A stretch of DNA of 64,000 bases from Linnemannia elongata (Eukaryota > Mortierellomycota > Mortierellomycetes > Mortierellales > Mortierellaceae), in contig JAXBDG010000012.1 of assembly GCA_036320915.1 (NCBI GenBank), positions 576,001-640,000 on the forward strand, in the 5' to 3' direction. A model generated the notes under the pieces. It saw only the letters and a program-made list of their open reading frames with translations. It was not told the DNA's origin and did no database searches. Below are positions 23,201-30,742 of the stretch, piece after piece; position 1 is the stretch's first letter; the number at the start of each line of letters is the position of its first letter. The position numbers and the translations under genes are program-made.

Positions 23201-23400
23201 GACGGAAACCCCGAGCGAATGAATGCGAGTGCGGGCGGCCTCTGGCGGAGCACGAGGAGGGACGATGCCCTGGCGTTCAGAATGATACACATGCAGCCGA
23301 CCGAGCGGTGATCGAGGCCTTACTAGGCCGGAGGAGAATGGATATTATGGAAAAAAGAGGAGCGATGACAGTTAAAGAGTTCGAGACGGAAGACACCTAG
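17257..23400 (+). CDS. LINE ORF2, endonuclease / reverse transcriptase / RNase H, 2047 aa
   Basis: Residues 1-260 form an APE-type endonuclease: SINVQG, QETK, CGDFNG and SDHKC. Residues about 600-900 are the reverse transcriptase, with RPITLLEHGRKIL, the motif A aspartate in LLQDMRRCYDS, GLDQGG and the catalytic FVDD at about 826-829. A long low-complexity acidic and KE-rich linker occupies about 1150-1420. RNase H follows (YSDGSM near 1539, SDNQK, EWVKGHRGDKWNEAAD), then a CCHC finger (C-x2-C-x8-H-x4-C) near 1795, and a second cysteine cluster close to the C terminus (CECGRPLAEHEEGRC). All key residues appear intact. Translation probably follows ORF1 by reinitiation at the TAATG overlap. Confidence 0.96.
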   Translation: MTDTTNTNGYLRIASINVQGAREYGFFKAVARWGVDIGNFDIIACQETKLQADKTTKYLLFDKNERSQYTGFWANAKTREMGAGVAFLVKESWQKHIIRRNTHNGRGISLDFGYHLGAHFRIVNCYVPASRDEERKRELQELTEWAKKEIQEAKEKGMETIVCGDFNGVVNPSLDRSNEKKQNTNIENGLLEWLVENQFTDSFRELHPETRAYSFRDISRLDMIWLAGGLKGGLTEAGMMPLEGGIHSDHKCVFAELDVRTLVTPTPLHILEQYSSLEHKVKVDEASEEQWESFSIRLEQVLVAKITQGSTGINIMETDTSNPREAPILAENMIDFAWDNLAAAIMDVALETLPRKRVGKQSMAYRTNVQNYRRGRCHGELLRLSHVWFVNPNCPPQGKERRQMAAHETICNVWNKVKTDFPETRIAEPPELQAERSEWEQWRNTVKNEWSEQQRIRRNEERKQKTKDIAEAIERRDMRFSTNTKSTIQSILETNRSHATLDRVQITVDDRISISDHPSDILTNVRLYFEKWHGPRQSKGIPKGSLWEQIYQPAEYVEAEWYDHLLDVPSDAEIERAVSAAPSGKAAGASKVTKELLIHMGEMATRLFYGIVKACVQYQKIPLQWTEGVIFCLSKTNPWTGSLADVRPITLLEHGRKILFSILTERLSTTMLEHNILKGANFSVLKGTSTADPIHALNAVMEDARQHKKEVWVLLQDMRRCYDSVNCHEGGMLALALQRLKVPESCQNLLLFITKNKSNRVITSYGLTDKYKPMCGLDQGGVECPLLWRIAYDPLLCAIDSLGMGYTMSTPPAPGKAPPMVSDLAFVDDTSLVGPGHTELTRMTDVGTEFFGMHGIEINGKKTQLLAINPTHIDNINYGGSSIQPQVASKASRVLGVWLAADGSAKTTAAMAMEETETVCEILLRKSVTDKQCIYIINAVLIPRLLYRMTAQIPTWTVIERISKKYRTVVRQKLGLPSSTPASILHHTRLYGLRDLKDALAEQHVSTLHLRSTQKGLIGDLTHCRLQDLQRAARLRESPLSNPAIASKYTQHNLIARVCQLMVERDVNLCDVSAKEGERVLLSKVLTPEIYVKHSKWMERDKVFYLEDIINEDRSHTRPWKEVARTHGIKGDRVWFAAVCQAISEFPQIEMNRVGEREEENQGHACETQEDAEEEEVVLWEFGSEDEEEPPMEQQQQNQQEKDNNREKNGKRKEDGSDQEVIRGRERAVAISDDSHGPLEHRCRSQEKEQEQEQEKEKEKEKEKDLQEGILGSVSSSSLSDLNSPFLISSPLTFCMPNIFFPTHNSSAQSEHTQPSLFVSSQSTQPPIVDLDSPSFSSSFSFSSPLSLPATQPTTQPATQPTTQNRTPETTRTIDLLQQTPEKPRIPWTPPKATGDKAVDRANLRAFRERRNQIIDRHTKIRREKEVRDKFRQQAAKEAAEEEKRRKKTEKQAELDRRRQELERALPPKRRLMRAVKARLKEVEAEAYPLLIAIKERIQHHTASNTPKHSYNHINMDEATQAAMEEQRKHTQPGVRYIYSDGSMVNLGKAKCSMAFAVAGEQQPVIQGTVKGFASSIKPELMGLIAGIIATPQDQDVCIRSDNQKVVKMFNDIVVNRRRASVRAKLRCDYAVEWAIVARICSERTGSTTVEWVKGHRGDKWNEAADKAAKEAQALVGKEWEVRAEDQDDLRYTARMAGTTLEIDTRQALKMQTTRRWHQTWRSLKRHKRSIQDYEGTDWLGTLAIIHNNKPVHTFFSSQQDTRLRSHRIKKIHGMLPTMDALHARRPDLYKNDQCRQCHATTEDNEHVWLCPESKEAHDEIWKDGLGRIDFWGEIATKHYNRERKKKRKEGETEPKEIGWVATSGRACKAALRRIIQWPSTEDRNEGYTGDEKWTVCHILRGLVPKALATEWAKVFKEMPKSVAEHVSRLFCKYIEKEGREKIWKPRCERTVEWEKQQGITERRKHKPPEERPRSQWQQIYGRKPRANECECGRPLAEHEEGRCPGVQNDTHAADRAVIEALLGRRRMDIMEKRGAMTVKEFETEDT

Positions 23401-23719
23401 TCTTACCCCTTGAACCGCCCCCGAAGGGCAGCAAGGGTCATCCGGAGGTATGCGCAGGTGCGCCTGGCGCAGATTACGGATTGTGTTTCCTCGGTTTTGC
23501 GCAGTACACTTTATCTATTCTGCTTTGCTATAACGACGTAGAATACCGTGCTCGCATGAGCTACACTTAGACTTCCGTTTTCGGATTAAAACTTTGACGT
23601 TCCAAAAAAAAAAAACCTAAATCAAACAAACCCTCTCTTATCTCTCATCCTCTTTCCCTGTCAGCCTTCTTGTTATCTCAATCATGGCTAATATTTCCCA
23701 TTAATAATTGATCGCATAA

Positions 23720-24338
23720 TTACTTCGTGTGTGCTTGGACTCCCTTGCAAAGGTGCGATGTTCTTCTAGAGTGATCTGATCCATAGCATGTTGAGCAAAA
23801 CAGGCTTTGTTTTTTATTTGGCGGTCTAGAAGGCAAACGCAATGAAGAGTGCCTTAGCAAAATAATAAAAGGCATATTACAAACAGCCCAATTGAAGTGC
23901 GGTGTGAAATTTGAGCCCATCTTACTGGTAGTTGTGACACTTTTTCGATTTTGCTGTCTTATGCCCTGAGTGGTGGCAGCTTTCACAGAGCACTGCAGAC
24001 TGGTCAATCCGGTCAGGTTGAGAATAGGTGATAGAAGAAGGGATATGGTTCAATTGAAGTGCAGGGTCAAGTGGAACAAACTGTTGTGTATTTGTGTTGA
24101 AGTAGAATAAAGGGTTGGCGTTTAGGGGATGAGAAGTGAGGGAGTATAAAGGTACATATTGAAGCTGGTCATTGGCTGTGATGGGAGCAGGATCAACGGT
24201 AGCGTATGTGAACTCGTTGGTGTGTACCCCATATAAAGGGTCAAAATGTTCCACAGGCAATGATAACATGGGCAAACCCAGGGGATCGATTGGTAACAAA
24301 TTATTGTTTTGGTTATTGATGTACTGGGGTGGTGGCAT
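23720..24338 (-). CDS. Helitron-borne double zinc-knuckle protein, 172 aa
   Basis: Two exons, 24338-23926 and 23825-23720, total 519 nt in frame; the split codon CA/A restores glutamine. The first 130 residues are rich in proline, asparagine and hydrophobic residues and have no recognised domain. The C terminus holds two zinc knuckles of identical spacing C-x2-C-x4-H-x7-C, one ending exon 1 (CESCHHSGH...C) and one in exon 2 (CSTCYGSDH...C). The Rep-helicase N terminus carries the same spacing (CASCCKTSH...C). The gene lies upstream of, and parallel to, the Rep-helicase in the original Helitron, separated only by the LINE insertion. I infer a nucleic-acid- or protein-binding accessory of the Helitron. 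Its function is unproven. Confidence 0.72.
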
Positions 24339-24658
24339 GGTGCGCAAAAAGATGATACAAAAAGAGGGAAAAGTAAGCTGGACAGTAAAAGTGTGAACTG
24401 AGTCGTTTGAAGAAGGAGGATAGTGAATAGGAAGCACTGGACAGAGGGCTCAGCCAAAAAAAAAAAAAAAAAAAAGGAAGTAGGGAGATTTAGTGATTAA
24501 CAGATGAATGATTGGAGCTAAAGTGATGTTAAAGGATGATGGAGATGGTAAGTTAATGAATAGTAGGAAAAATAGATTGAGCAAAGATGAAGGAGACAGT
24601 AAAGATGGACGAAGAAGTTGACGAAAGATGAATGAAAAACGATGGAACACTGCTGGAT

Positions 24659-24820
24659 CCTAATTTTTACTTTCGTCTGCATTCGCCTGTGCTCCTATAC
24701 TCCACTGATTCCTTCCTTGCTCAACTCTCTTTTGCCTGCATTCCTTCATCCTTGATGAGCAAGCAAGGAATCAGTGGAGTATAGGAGCACAGGCGAATGC
24801 AGACGAAAGTAAAAATTAGG
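24659..24820. repeat. Fold-back element, about 64-bp arms
   Basis: 24659-24722 and 24757-24820 are inverted copies differing at about one base, separated by about 34 nt. The outer ends are CCTAATTTTTAC and GTAAAAATTAGG. Such a structure could be a miniature inverted-repeat element or a source of hairpin RNA. I see no unambiguous target duplication. It lies between two genes of the Helitron cargo. Confidence 0.85.
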
Positions 24821-25189
24821 GCCGTCAGTGTGTGGAATGAAAGAGGGATGAAAATGAGATACAGGTGAATAGGATAACGTGCCAGTGGAGTTGGAATTTG
24901 GTGACCCCTTTTGCCTTACATAGAGGGACATTCTGGGGGGATGTATTGGCGCGAGATCTCGGTAAGGAAGTAAAACAAAAACATACACGATCATTCTTTA
25001 TCACAGGTTAAACATAGTTTCAGTGATTAGATTAATTATTTATTCATTGTTTGAAGAATGAAAAGAAAAGAAGTGATTTTTCAAGGCCACGCAAAGTCGC
25101 AAGTGAGAGGGAGAAAGGAGTAGAGAAGAGAGAAGAGAAAGGAGAAAAAAATAAGGAAATGTTGGGTAAGAACCAAGCTCATAACAATA

Positions 25190-27088
25190 TCACATCTTCC
25201 TCTTTTTGCTGTCAGACACTTTTTCTTCTTTAATCTTGTTTTTTTTTCTGATAAGAACTTCCTCTTCTTCATCAGATTCAGTAGCATTTCTTCTTTTCAA
25301 GTTTTTTTTGTTTCCAGTCTCCTCGTCAGTGCAGTCTGGATCCTTTTTATGGTTACTCTTTTTGGCCTCTCCCTCGTCTTCAGTATCACTCTCCATATAT
25401 TTTTTCACCCCTTTTGCTTTTCCTGTTTTGTTGTCGGATCTGGTTCGATTGAGAGAATCGAAGTGAGACTGCTCACTCTCATGAGCGTCCACATCGTCGC
25501 CATCATCCACATGAGGGATATCCTCTCTGGATGCCTGTCGAGTTCGAACAGACGGACGCGAAGGACCTTCGCCATTGGCACCTTCGCCATTGTCGCTGGG
25601 AGATCGCTGTGGCGATGGAGACTCGGACTGATGAGCAGCAGCCCAATATCGCCAAGCTTCAATGAAGTCTGAAGGGAGCTCGCCATCAGGGAACAGATCA
25701 TAGATCAATCGGTTTCTGCGGGCATAGCGAATCATAGGGCAACAGTCCGTCTCTGGCAATGGGTCCGGCGCGTCCATACGCCATGATAAACAGCGTCCCT
25801 TCCAAGGCTCGACACCGTTTAGAAGGGGTAAGCCAAGACAGAGGCGGCAATTAAACTTCACGGCATCAGACCCGCGACAGAGCTTATGGCCCTTGGCTGG
25901 CCAATGGTGCCGGCAAGCAAGGACAGTGTTGCCAGATTTGTCTGGGAAGGTGGTGGGATCATATCCTCCGGTGTTGTAGTAGTTGCCGTCCTGCATTGTG
26001 TAGAACTGCACCCCTGTGCTAGAAGACGTAAAACTACCGGGAATAGCAGTAATTGTCGACTTGGTGGGCATGGTAACAGTGGCATCTGAGAGAACTGCAA
26101 CAGGATTTGTGGTGGCGGGAGTAGGAAATGGCCGGGCGCCACTCGCAGGAGAAACAGCGATTGACTTGAACGCCGTGGCGATAGTCTTGTGGTGGTTGTC
26201 AGTTGGCGCCGAGCTGACTGAAGGTTTTGCCTTAGGGTTTGCCTTGGCCTTAATCCCGCCATCACTGGTCTGTGGCTCATGCATCTTGTGGTCATGATAT
26301 ATGGTATCAAGCGCAGGATCGGGCACAGGATCAGCCTTGGCGCTATACTGGCGTTTCGTCTTGGACTTCTTGGAAGAGGACATGGCGACGGGGCCTGAGT
26401 TGCCATTCGACACTTGGTGATGAGGGGGAGGAGGGAAGTAAGAAGGGTAGGGGTGCAGGTAATGTTGTCCTGCAGATGATTGCATGTATGGGTAGACGCT
26501 GCTTGGAGGATACTGGGTAATAGGAAGAGAGTACCCGTGAATTGGCTCTGACCCCTGGGGCATCTGGTAGTAAGGATAGCCTGGAGGGATACTCTGAGTG
26601 TATCCGGGAGGATGACCATAGGGTGCAGCTGGGTAAACTTGATACCCTGGTCTAGGCGCAAACCCGGCCTCAGGTCCAGGTTGTGGATATCCTGGAAGTG
26701 CATGAGGGCTGGGAGGAGCATCATCAGCTGAGTCACGACCGTATGGCTCATCAGCATCGTTGTTGTAGTTGTTATCAGCGTCATCATCTTCGTCGGCGTC
26801 TGAGTGATGGTTAGACACGCTAGAACTTGCAGCCGCATGGCCACTGCTAGGTGCTATATGACCACCTCTAAGTAATAAATAATAAATATACAATACAATA
26901 GAAATGAACGTATGAATAAATTACGATGAGGATAAATAAAAGAAAGGGAAACCACTACCAAAACTTGAACAAAGCGATTATACGTATTACAGTGCTTACC
27001 TTCCGATAGTCTTGCCATCACGTAATTGAAGGGTACGTGTAGAAACAGACTTTGGTTCCTCATTCTTCGACCCTTTCTTTTTGGCCAT
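25190..27088 (-). CDS. Unknown 588-aa protein, Helitron cargo, low complexity with Cys/His core
   Basis: Exon 1 is 27088-27000 and exon 2 is 26867-25190, together 1767 nt in frame, joined at AG/GTAAGC and TTAG. The N terminus is basic (MAKKKGSKNEE). An acidic Asp/Asn stretch follows, then a long Pro/Tyr/Gly-rich region (about residues 70-190). A compact region near 350-440 contains CRHHWPAKGHKLC, NCRLC and a CC pair and may bind zinc. The last 100 residues alternate acidic clusters with KKSNHKK, KRR, RKKNK and KKRK, which look like nuclear localisation signals. I do not recognise a family. A nuclear, possibly chromatin-related protein is a guess. A three-copy minisatellite lies upstream at 27231-27455. 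Confidence 0.7.
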
Positions 27089-27230
27089 GATTCGTAAAGT
27101 AAGGAGTCGACTTTGGTGTTGCTATGGGATAGTGCTAATGAGGAAATGAAAAAAGGGGGGGAGAATGTACCACTTATACATTATTTCAAAAAGGAGAGCG
27201 ACAACGGATCGGACATGTGAAGGGAATGTA

Positions 27231-27455
27231 CTCTGAGGAAGCGACCAAAAAAGTGGAAGGATTCGAATTTGGCTGCTGATCAGTTGTGTAGGGAATGCAC
27301 ACTCTGAGGTCTGTGGAAGCGACCAAAAAAGTGGAGGATTCGAATTTGGGTGCTGATCAGTTGTGTAGGGAATGCACACTCTGAGGTCTGAGGAGTCGAC
27401 CAAAAAAGCTGAAGGATTCGAATTAGGATGCTGATCAGGCGTGTACGGAATACAT
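27231..27455. repeat. Minisatellite, three copies of about 71-77 bp
   Basis: Units beginning CTCTGAGG at about 27231, 27302 and 27379 share AAGCGACCAAAAAAG, GGATTCGAATT and GCTGATCAG with small indels. The array lies just upstream of the 588-aa gene, and is followed by an A-run of nearly 40 bases at about 27468-27506. Confidence 0.9.
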
Positions 27456-27469
27456 AACGCACTTGAAAG

Positions 27470-27509
<40 letters not shown>

Positions 27510-27900
27510 ATCTAATCACACAGACCAATGCACAATCGCGCTCCCACCCTCCATATCATATCTACTATACTCTCTTCACCCACTTCACCCTTCACCCAAT
27601 TTGCACAGACAAAACGAAAACAAAACAAATGAAGAGACCAAAAAAAGGAATTACGTATCTAACCAACACACAACTGATTCTCAATTGCACACTCTCAACC
27701 TCATGCCCCCGAGTTCATTGACTTGCACGAACGATACCAACGTAAACAGTGAAAAAAAAAAAAAAAAAAAAAAAGGTACCACGTCAAAGAGCAGACCGAT
27801 TCTTCCAAATTCCAAAATGCTCACAACGATGTTGCAGAAAGACGTTTACGTTTATTACACAAACAACAACAACAGAACAACATAGCAAGACACCACAGAA

Positions 27901-28532
27901 TCACTTGTCGCTGTCTATTCTGGGTGCACCATCTCCATCTCTACAATCTGCCAGTTGCAGCTGCAGGGGTACCGCTTGTGAAGAAGCGAGTAGCTCAAGT
28001 GCACTATCAATCAGATTGCGTTCGTATTCAACATACCCATCAATGTCAGCATCACCGTCCACCGTGCCGCGCGCAGTGACAACCACAGCATCCTCGCAGC
28101 CAGCCAAAATAAAGTCGACATCTAACCTCAACCACATTTCGTTTTGTCGCTCTTGCCACCACATATCATACCCTAACGAATCATTGCGGGAAGATACTAA
28201 CAATGACCCAGACTCAGACTCAGACTCAGACTCAGACTTAGACTCGGAACGATGCTGACGCTCAGGAACCATGAGCCCAAGGCCTGTAGAAATCAAACGC
28301 GTAGAAGCAGTACTAAATAAACCAAAAAAAAATAAACGAAATATAAAGAAAAAGTTAATGGAGGCTTGAGCAAACAATGCAGAGTAGAACACACAATCGA
28401 AACAACTCATAGCACACACCATAGCACACAACAGTGAAGGACTTAAACTTACTCGTGGCAGGACCCAGATATGACACGGCTAACATCAGTAGAAAAAGGT
28501 GCTATGGTAAATAGATCCGCAGAGCCGTTCAT
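27901..28532 (-). CDS. Unknown 163-aa acidic protein, Helitron cargo
   Basis: Exon 1 is 28532-28453 (ends before GTAAGT) and exon 2 is 28312-27901 (after TTTAG), total 492 nt in frame. A hexameric repeat GACTCA encodes a Ser-Glu run (SESKSESESESES) near residues 50-62. A more conserved-looking part follows (MWWQERQNEMWLRLDVDF). No transmembrane segment or recognised domain is visible. It is the 5'-most gene inside the inferred Helitron and is parallel to the other cargo genes. A simple A-run (about 27752-27774) lies just past its 3' end. The splice model is supported by phase but not by homology. Confidence 0.6.
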
Positions 28533-29043
28533 ATCAATAGAAAATGTAGGGGGTTATAGAGACAGAGGTATAGGGGGTTATAGAGAAAGAGGTAATGGAT
28601 GCAGAAATCGCGGGAAGATTTAAAGGTATTTGTGATTGTGATCTGTGTGAGGGTAAATGTGGGGGGAGGGAAGGGAAGAAAGAAGCACAACAAAAAGAGG
28701 AAACAGGAAACAAATCAAACAGTGATAGATACATTCTACATAATGCACTGTGCACCACCAAGAAAAAAACGAAGACAAAAGGATGTTGGAGAAAAAACGA
28801 ATCAGAAACAAAGACGGTGGGTGATAGATGCATGCTACATGCACTATGCACCACACCACCAAGCAAAAAACGAAAACGAAGATGAAAGGATGTCAGAGAA
28901 AAAAAGAATGAAACAAAAACAAAAAAAAAAAATACTACATTACATAGAAAAAAATGAAACATTTTCGGAGAATGATTCAAAGTGCGTAAATCACGTTACA
29001 GGGGCAAACTCGCTTATTCCTATAGTATATGTAGAATGTAGAA
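28533..29043 (-). other. 5' end region of the Helitron, no gene seen
   Basis: A purine-rich plus strand with many short frames but no convincing coding sequence. It would hold the promoter of the 163-aa gene and the Helitron left end. The terminal bases on the minus strand are TTCTACATTCTACATATAC, containing a short repeated TTCTACAT. Confidence 0.45.
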
Positions 29044-29275
29044 TAGTGCGCCGAGCTCTTTCGTCTGCTTCTTGTCCTTTTACACAGAACTTCTTGGACA
29101 AGAGCAGAATTGACAAGAGTTTCGCTGGCGCTCTGCAGTTTCGTATTCTTTAGGACCCTATTATCGCTACACTACTACAACCCCTCCCCCCCCCCCCCCC
29201 CCCCCCCTGTACCAATTGAGGACTTTACAGCGGTCCTACAACTCTGGCCCTCGACCCTCTCCCCTGAGTAACAAC
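29044..29275 (+). repeat. Repeat R, right half
   Basis: TAGTGCGCCGAGCTCTTTCG through GACAAGAG, TGTACCAATTGAGGAC and CCCCTGAGTAACAA matches 57244-57535, except for a 20-odd C run here and a 51-bp internal duplication there. Together with 5547-5801 it reconstitutes a contiguous R copy, supporting the Helitron boundaries. From 29276 to 29440 I see only a short GTACCTGAA-GTGGTCT similarity to about 62500. Confidence 0.83.
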
Positions 29276-29440
29276 GCGTACCTGAATGTGGTCTGTGCAC
29301 GTGCGTAAAAAGGTTGGTGTATGAGGTGAATCAAACGCATGGAGTTTACTTTGCGAAGTATCAATATTGATAAGGCCTTACAAAATAAGATACGTCGGCT
29401 CTTTATTTTGAAGGTGAACTTTACTACGTATTGTTACAAA

Positions 29441-30192
29441 ACTAGAATAGTACCCGCGGCTACGCTCGCGGGGGGGGGGGTGCCTTAATAGAATTTGTGC
29501 TGCCTGAGATTCGTTTACAAAGGGAGAAAAATAATAAAAAACATAACCAATGTTTATTGCTCTTCTTTTCTCTTCTTTTTTTGAAAATCAAAAACTGTTG
29601 TAACAGACAATTAGGCAAACTCACGAAGAATCTCCGGATAAACGACATTTGTTGTGCAGTCATATCGTGTATCGGCCTCCTGCCCCTCAATCAACACATG
29701 TACATTGTTCCTGTTTGTCACTCGAGATAGGGCGACATATAGTTGGCCATGGGCGAACACTGGCTTCTTGAGATAGATGCCGACAGTGTCCAAAGTCTGA
29801 CCTTGGGACTTGTTGATAATCATTGCAAAAGCTGGCCGAGCCGGAAACTGGAGTCGCTGGAACTTGAACGGCATATCGAGGTCAGAAGGACACATCGGAA
29901 TGCGAGGAACCGATACTTGGGCGCCGGCATGTGTCCCTGTAATGATAGTGGCTTCAAGATGTACCGAGTGAATGATGTACATATGAGGCGTGTTCCATTG
30001 CAAAGGCCCTCTGGAGGCATGATATTTCGAAGTAGAATGATAGGACAGCCTACGGTCAATCTCAGGCGGTGAGGAGGGAGCGAAGAAGACTTGACGCCAT
30101 GCAGAAACTCGACAGGAAAGAGATTTTCACCTCTACCATCCTCGTCATCGATCACAGAGTCCTGCGAGAGAAACTCCCTTGATTCTCCATCT
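29441..30192 (-). pseudogene. Helitron 3' fragment with hairpin and helicase C terminus
   Basis: On the minus strand 30180-29611 contains the C-terminal PIF1-like helicase region: LPPHRLRLTVGCPIILLRN, GLCNGTRL, TGTHAGA, INKSQGQTLDTVGIYL, HGQLYVALSR. The frame shifts once near 29930-30000. The 3' end reads CCCGCG-AGCGTAGC-CGCGGG then TACTATTCTAGT followed by T, a textbook Helitron terminus with a GC hairpin close to CTAGT. The 5' side is cut off by the DIRS element at 30193. This is a different Helitron family from the one at 5802, which lacks the hairpin. Confidence 0.88.
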
Positions 30193-30245
30193 ATGGTTAA
30201 GCGTTGCCGAATGTAATGACGGCTAAAGCCTATTATTCGACAACG

Positions 30246-30368
30246 CCAGGGACTCTAGATGTGTGTATCTTTCTTTTATTATGACCGTGACTTCCGAAAA
30301 AAAATTGAAAATAAACTCAGATAGAAATAAACAAAAGGGGACTCTAGGTGATCTCTTGATCTCTATCT
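30246..30368 (+). repeat. DIRS left inverted terminal repeat
   Basis: CCAGGGACTCTAGATGTG through GATCTCTATCT; reverse complement of 33607-33724 apart from a 4-bp insertion (ATAG) and an extra A in an A-run. Confidence 0.95.
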
Positions 30369-30397
30369 ACTTGCTAGAAAAGGGTGGGTTGGGTGGG

Positions 30398-30490
30398 ACA
30401 TCTAGAGTCCCTGGCGTTGTCGAATAATAGGCTTTAGCCGTCATTACATTCGGCAACGCTTAACCATTATTCTTCCTAACCAGGGACTCT
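30398..30490 (+). repeat. DIRS internal complementary region
   Basis: The first 70 nt are the exact reverse complement of 30193-30262; the last 25 nt are the exact reverse complement of 33714-33738. In DIRS elements this region is thought to template joining of the ends into a circle. Confidence 0.93.
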
Positions 30491-30506
30491 ATCTGTGGAT
30501 TCAGAG

Positions 30507-30742
30507 TCAGTAAAGAATGGCTGTGGTGAAGTTGCTCGCCAGGGCTCTTGAGATCCTGTCGAACGCTTCAACAATGGCTGGGGACGACCAGTTGCCGTGT
30601 GTGACAACGTCGTCTACGGGGATCCCTCTCTTCAGCATCCATTGAACAAACGCCCGTTGTCCGGGCTTTCGTCTCTTGCGGCGTTTCTGGGCTGCCCTTG
30701 AGTCGAATAATTTGGTGAGGACTCCCGTTCCTGCTCCCTTGT
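30507..30742 (-). pseudogene. Tyrosine recombinase C-terminal remnant of DIRS
   Basis: About 75 codons downstream of the RT-RNase H stop include GIPVDDVVTHGNWSS then EAFDRIS, resembling the C-terminal H-x-NW ... Y box of DIRS tyrosine recombinases. A normal recombinase domain has around 300 residues with R-H-R-Y; here the N-terminal three quarters are absent and the position expected for the nucleophilic tyrosine appears to be phenylalanine. I judge it non-functional. The similarity is short, so the call is tentative. Confidence 0.5.

Larger units (their letters stand above)
15127..23615 (+). mobile_element. Full-length non-LTR retrotransposon (LINE), RNase H type
   Basis: The element runs from just after CCTAAATCAAACAAACCCT (15108-15126) to an A-run ending at 23615, followed by the same 19 bases at 23616-23634, so the target duplication is exact. 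It has a 292-bp 5' leader, two long intact frames and a 215-bp 3' UTR with a 12-13 nt A tail. The 3' UTR is repeated in the truncated copy at 34554-34790. It lies in the 5' region of the Helitron, opposite in orientation to the Helitron genes. Domain order (APE, RT, RNase H, CCHC) places it in the I/R1/Tad-like group. Confidence 0.96.
5802..29043 (-). mobile_element. Large gene-carrying Helitron with nested hAT and LINE
   Basis: The 3' end is seen on the minus strand as GGCAACTTCCTAGT followed by T, the canonical CTRRT^T context. The 5' end is inferred at 29043, where the minus strand reads A^TTCTACATTC, because the flanks 5547-5801 and 29044-29275 are the two halves of a repeat that is contiguous at 57055-57535; joining them leaves an A^T target with no duplication, as expected for Helitrons. 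Cargo on the minus strand from 5' to 3' is a 163-aa gene, a 588-aa gene, a zinc-knuckle gene and the Rep-helicase. Subtracting the nested hAT and LINE leaves about 10.9 kb. No GC hairpin is obvious before CTAGT, and the first base is TTC rather than TC. The right boundary is the weaker part of the call. Confidence 0.72.

Noticed and set aside
25858..26844. A 328-codon frame overlapping the 588-aa cargo gene
   Set aside because: Out-of-frame shadow; the splice-supported frame has consistent composition and start.
28595..29153. Overlapping plus-strand lysine-rich frames
   Set aside because: Simple A-rich composition, no domain, no consistent splice structure, and antisense to the cargo direction.
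29175..29206. C-run as a possible G-quadruplex or telomere-like signal
   Set aside because: A plain homopolymer inside repeat R; at 57450-57475 the same place has only a short C-rich stretch, so it is length variation.
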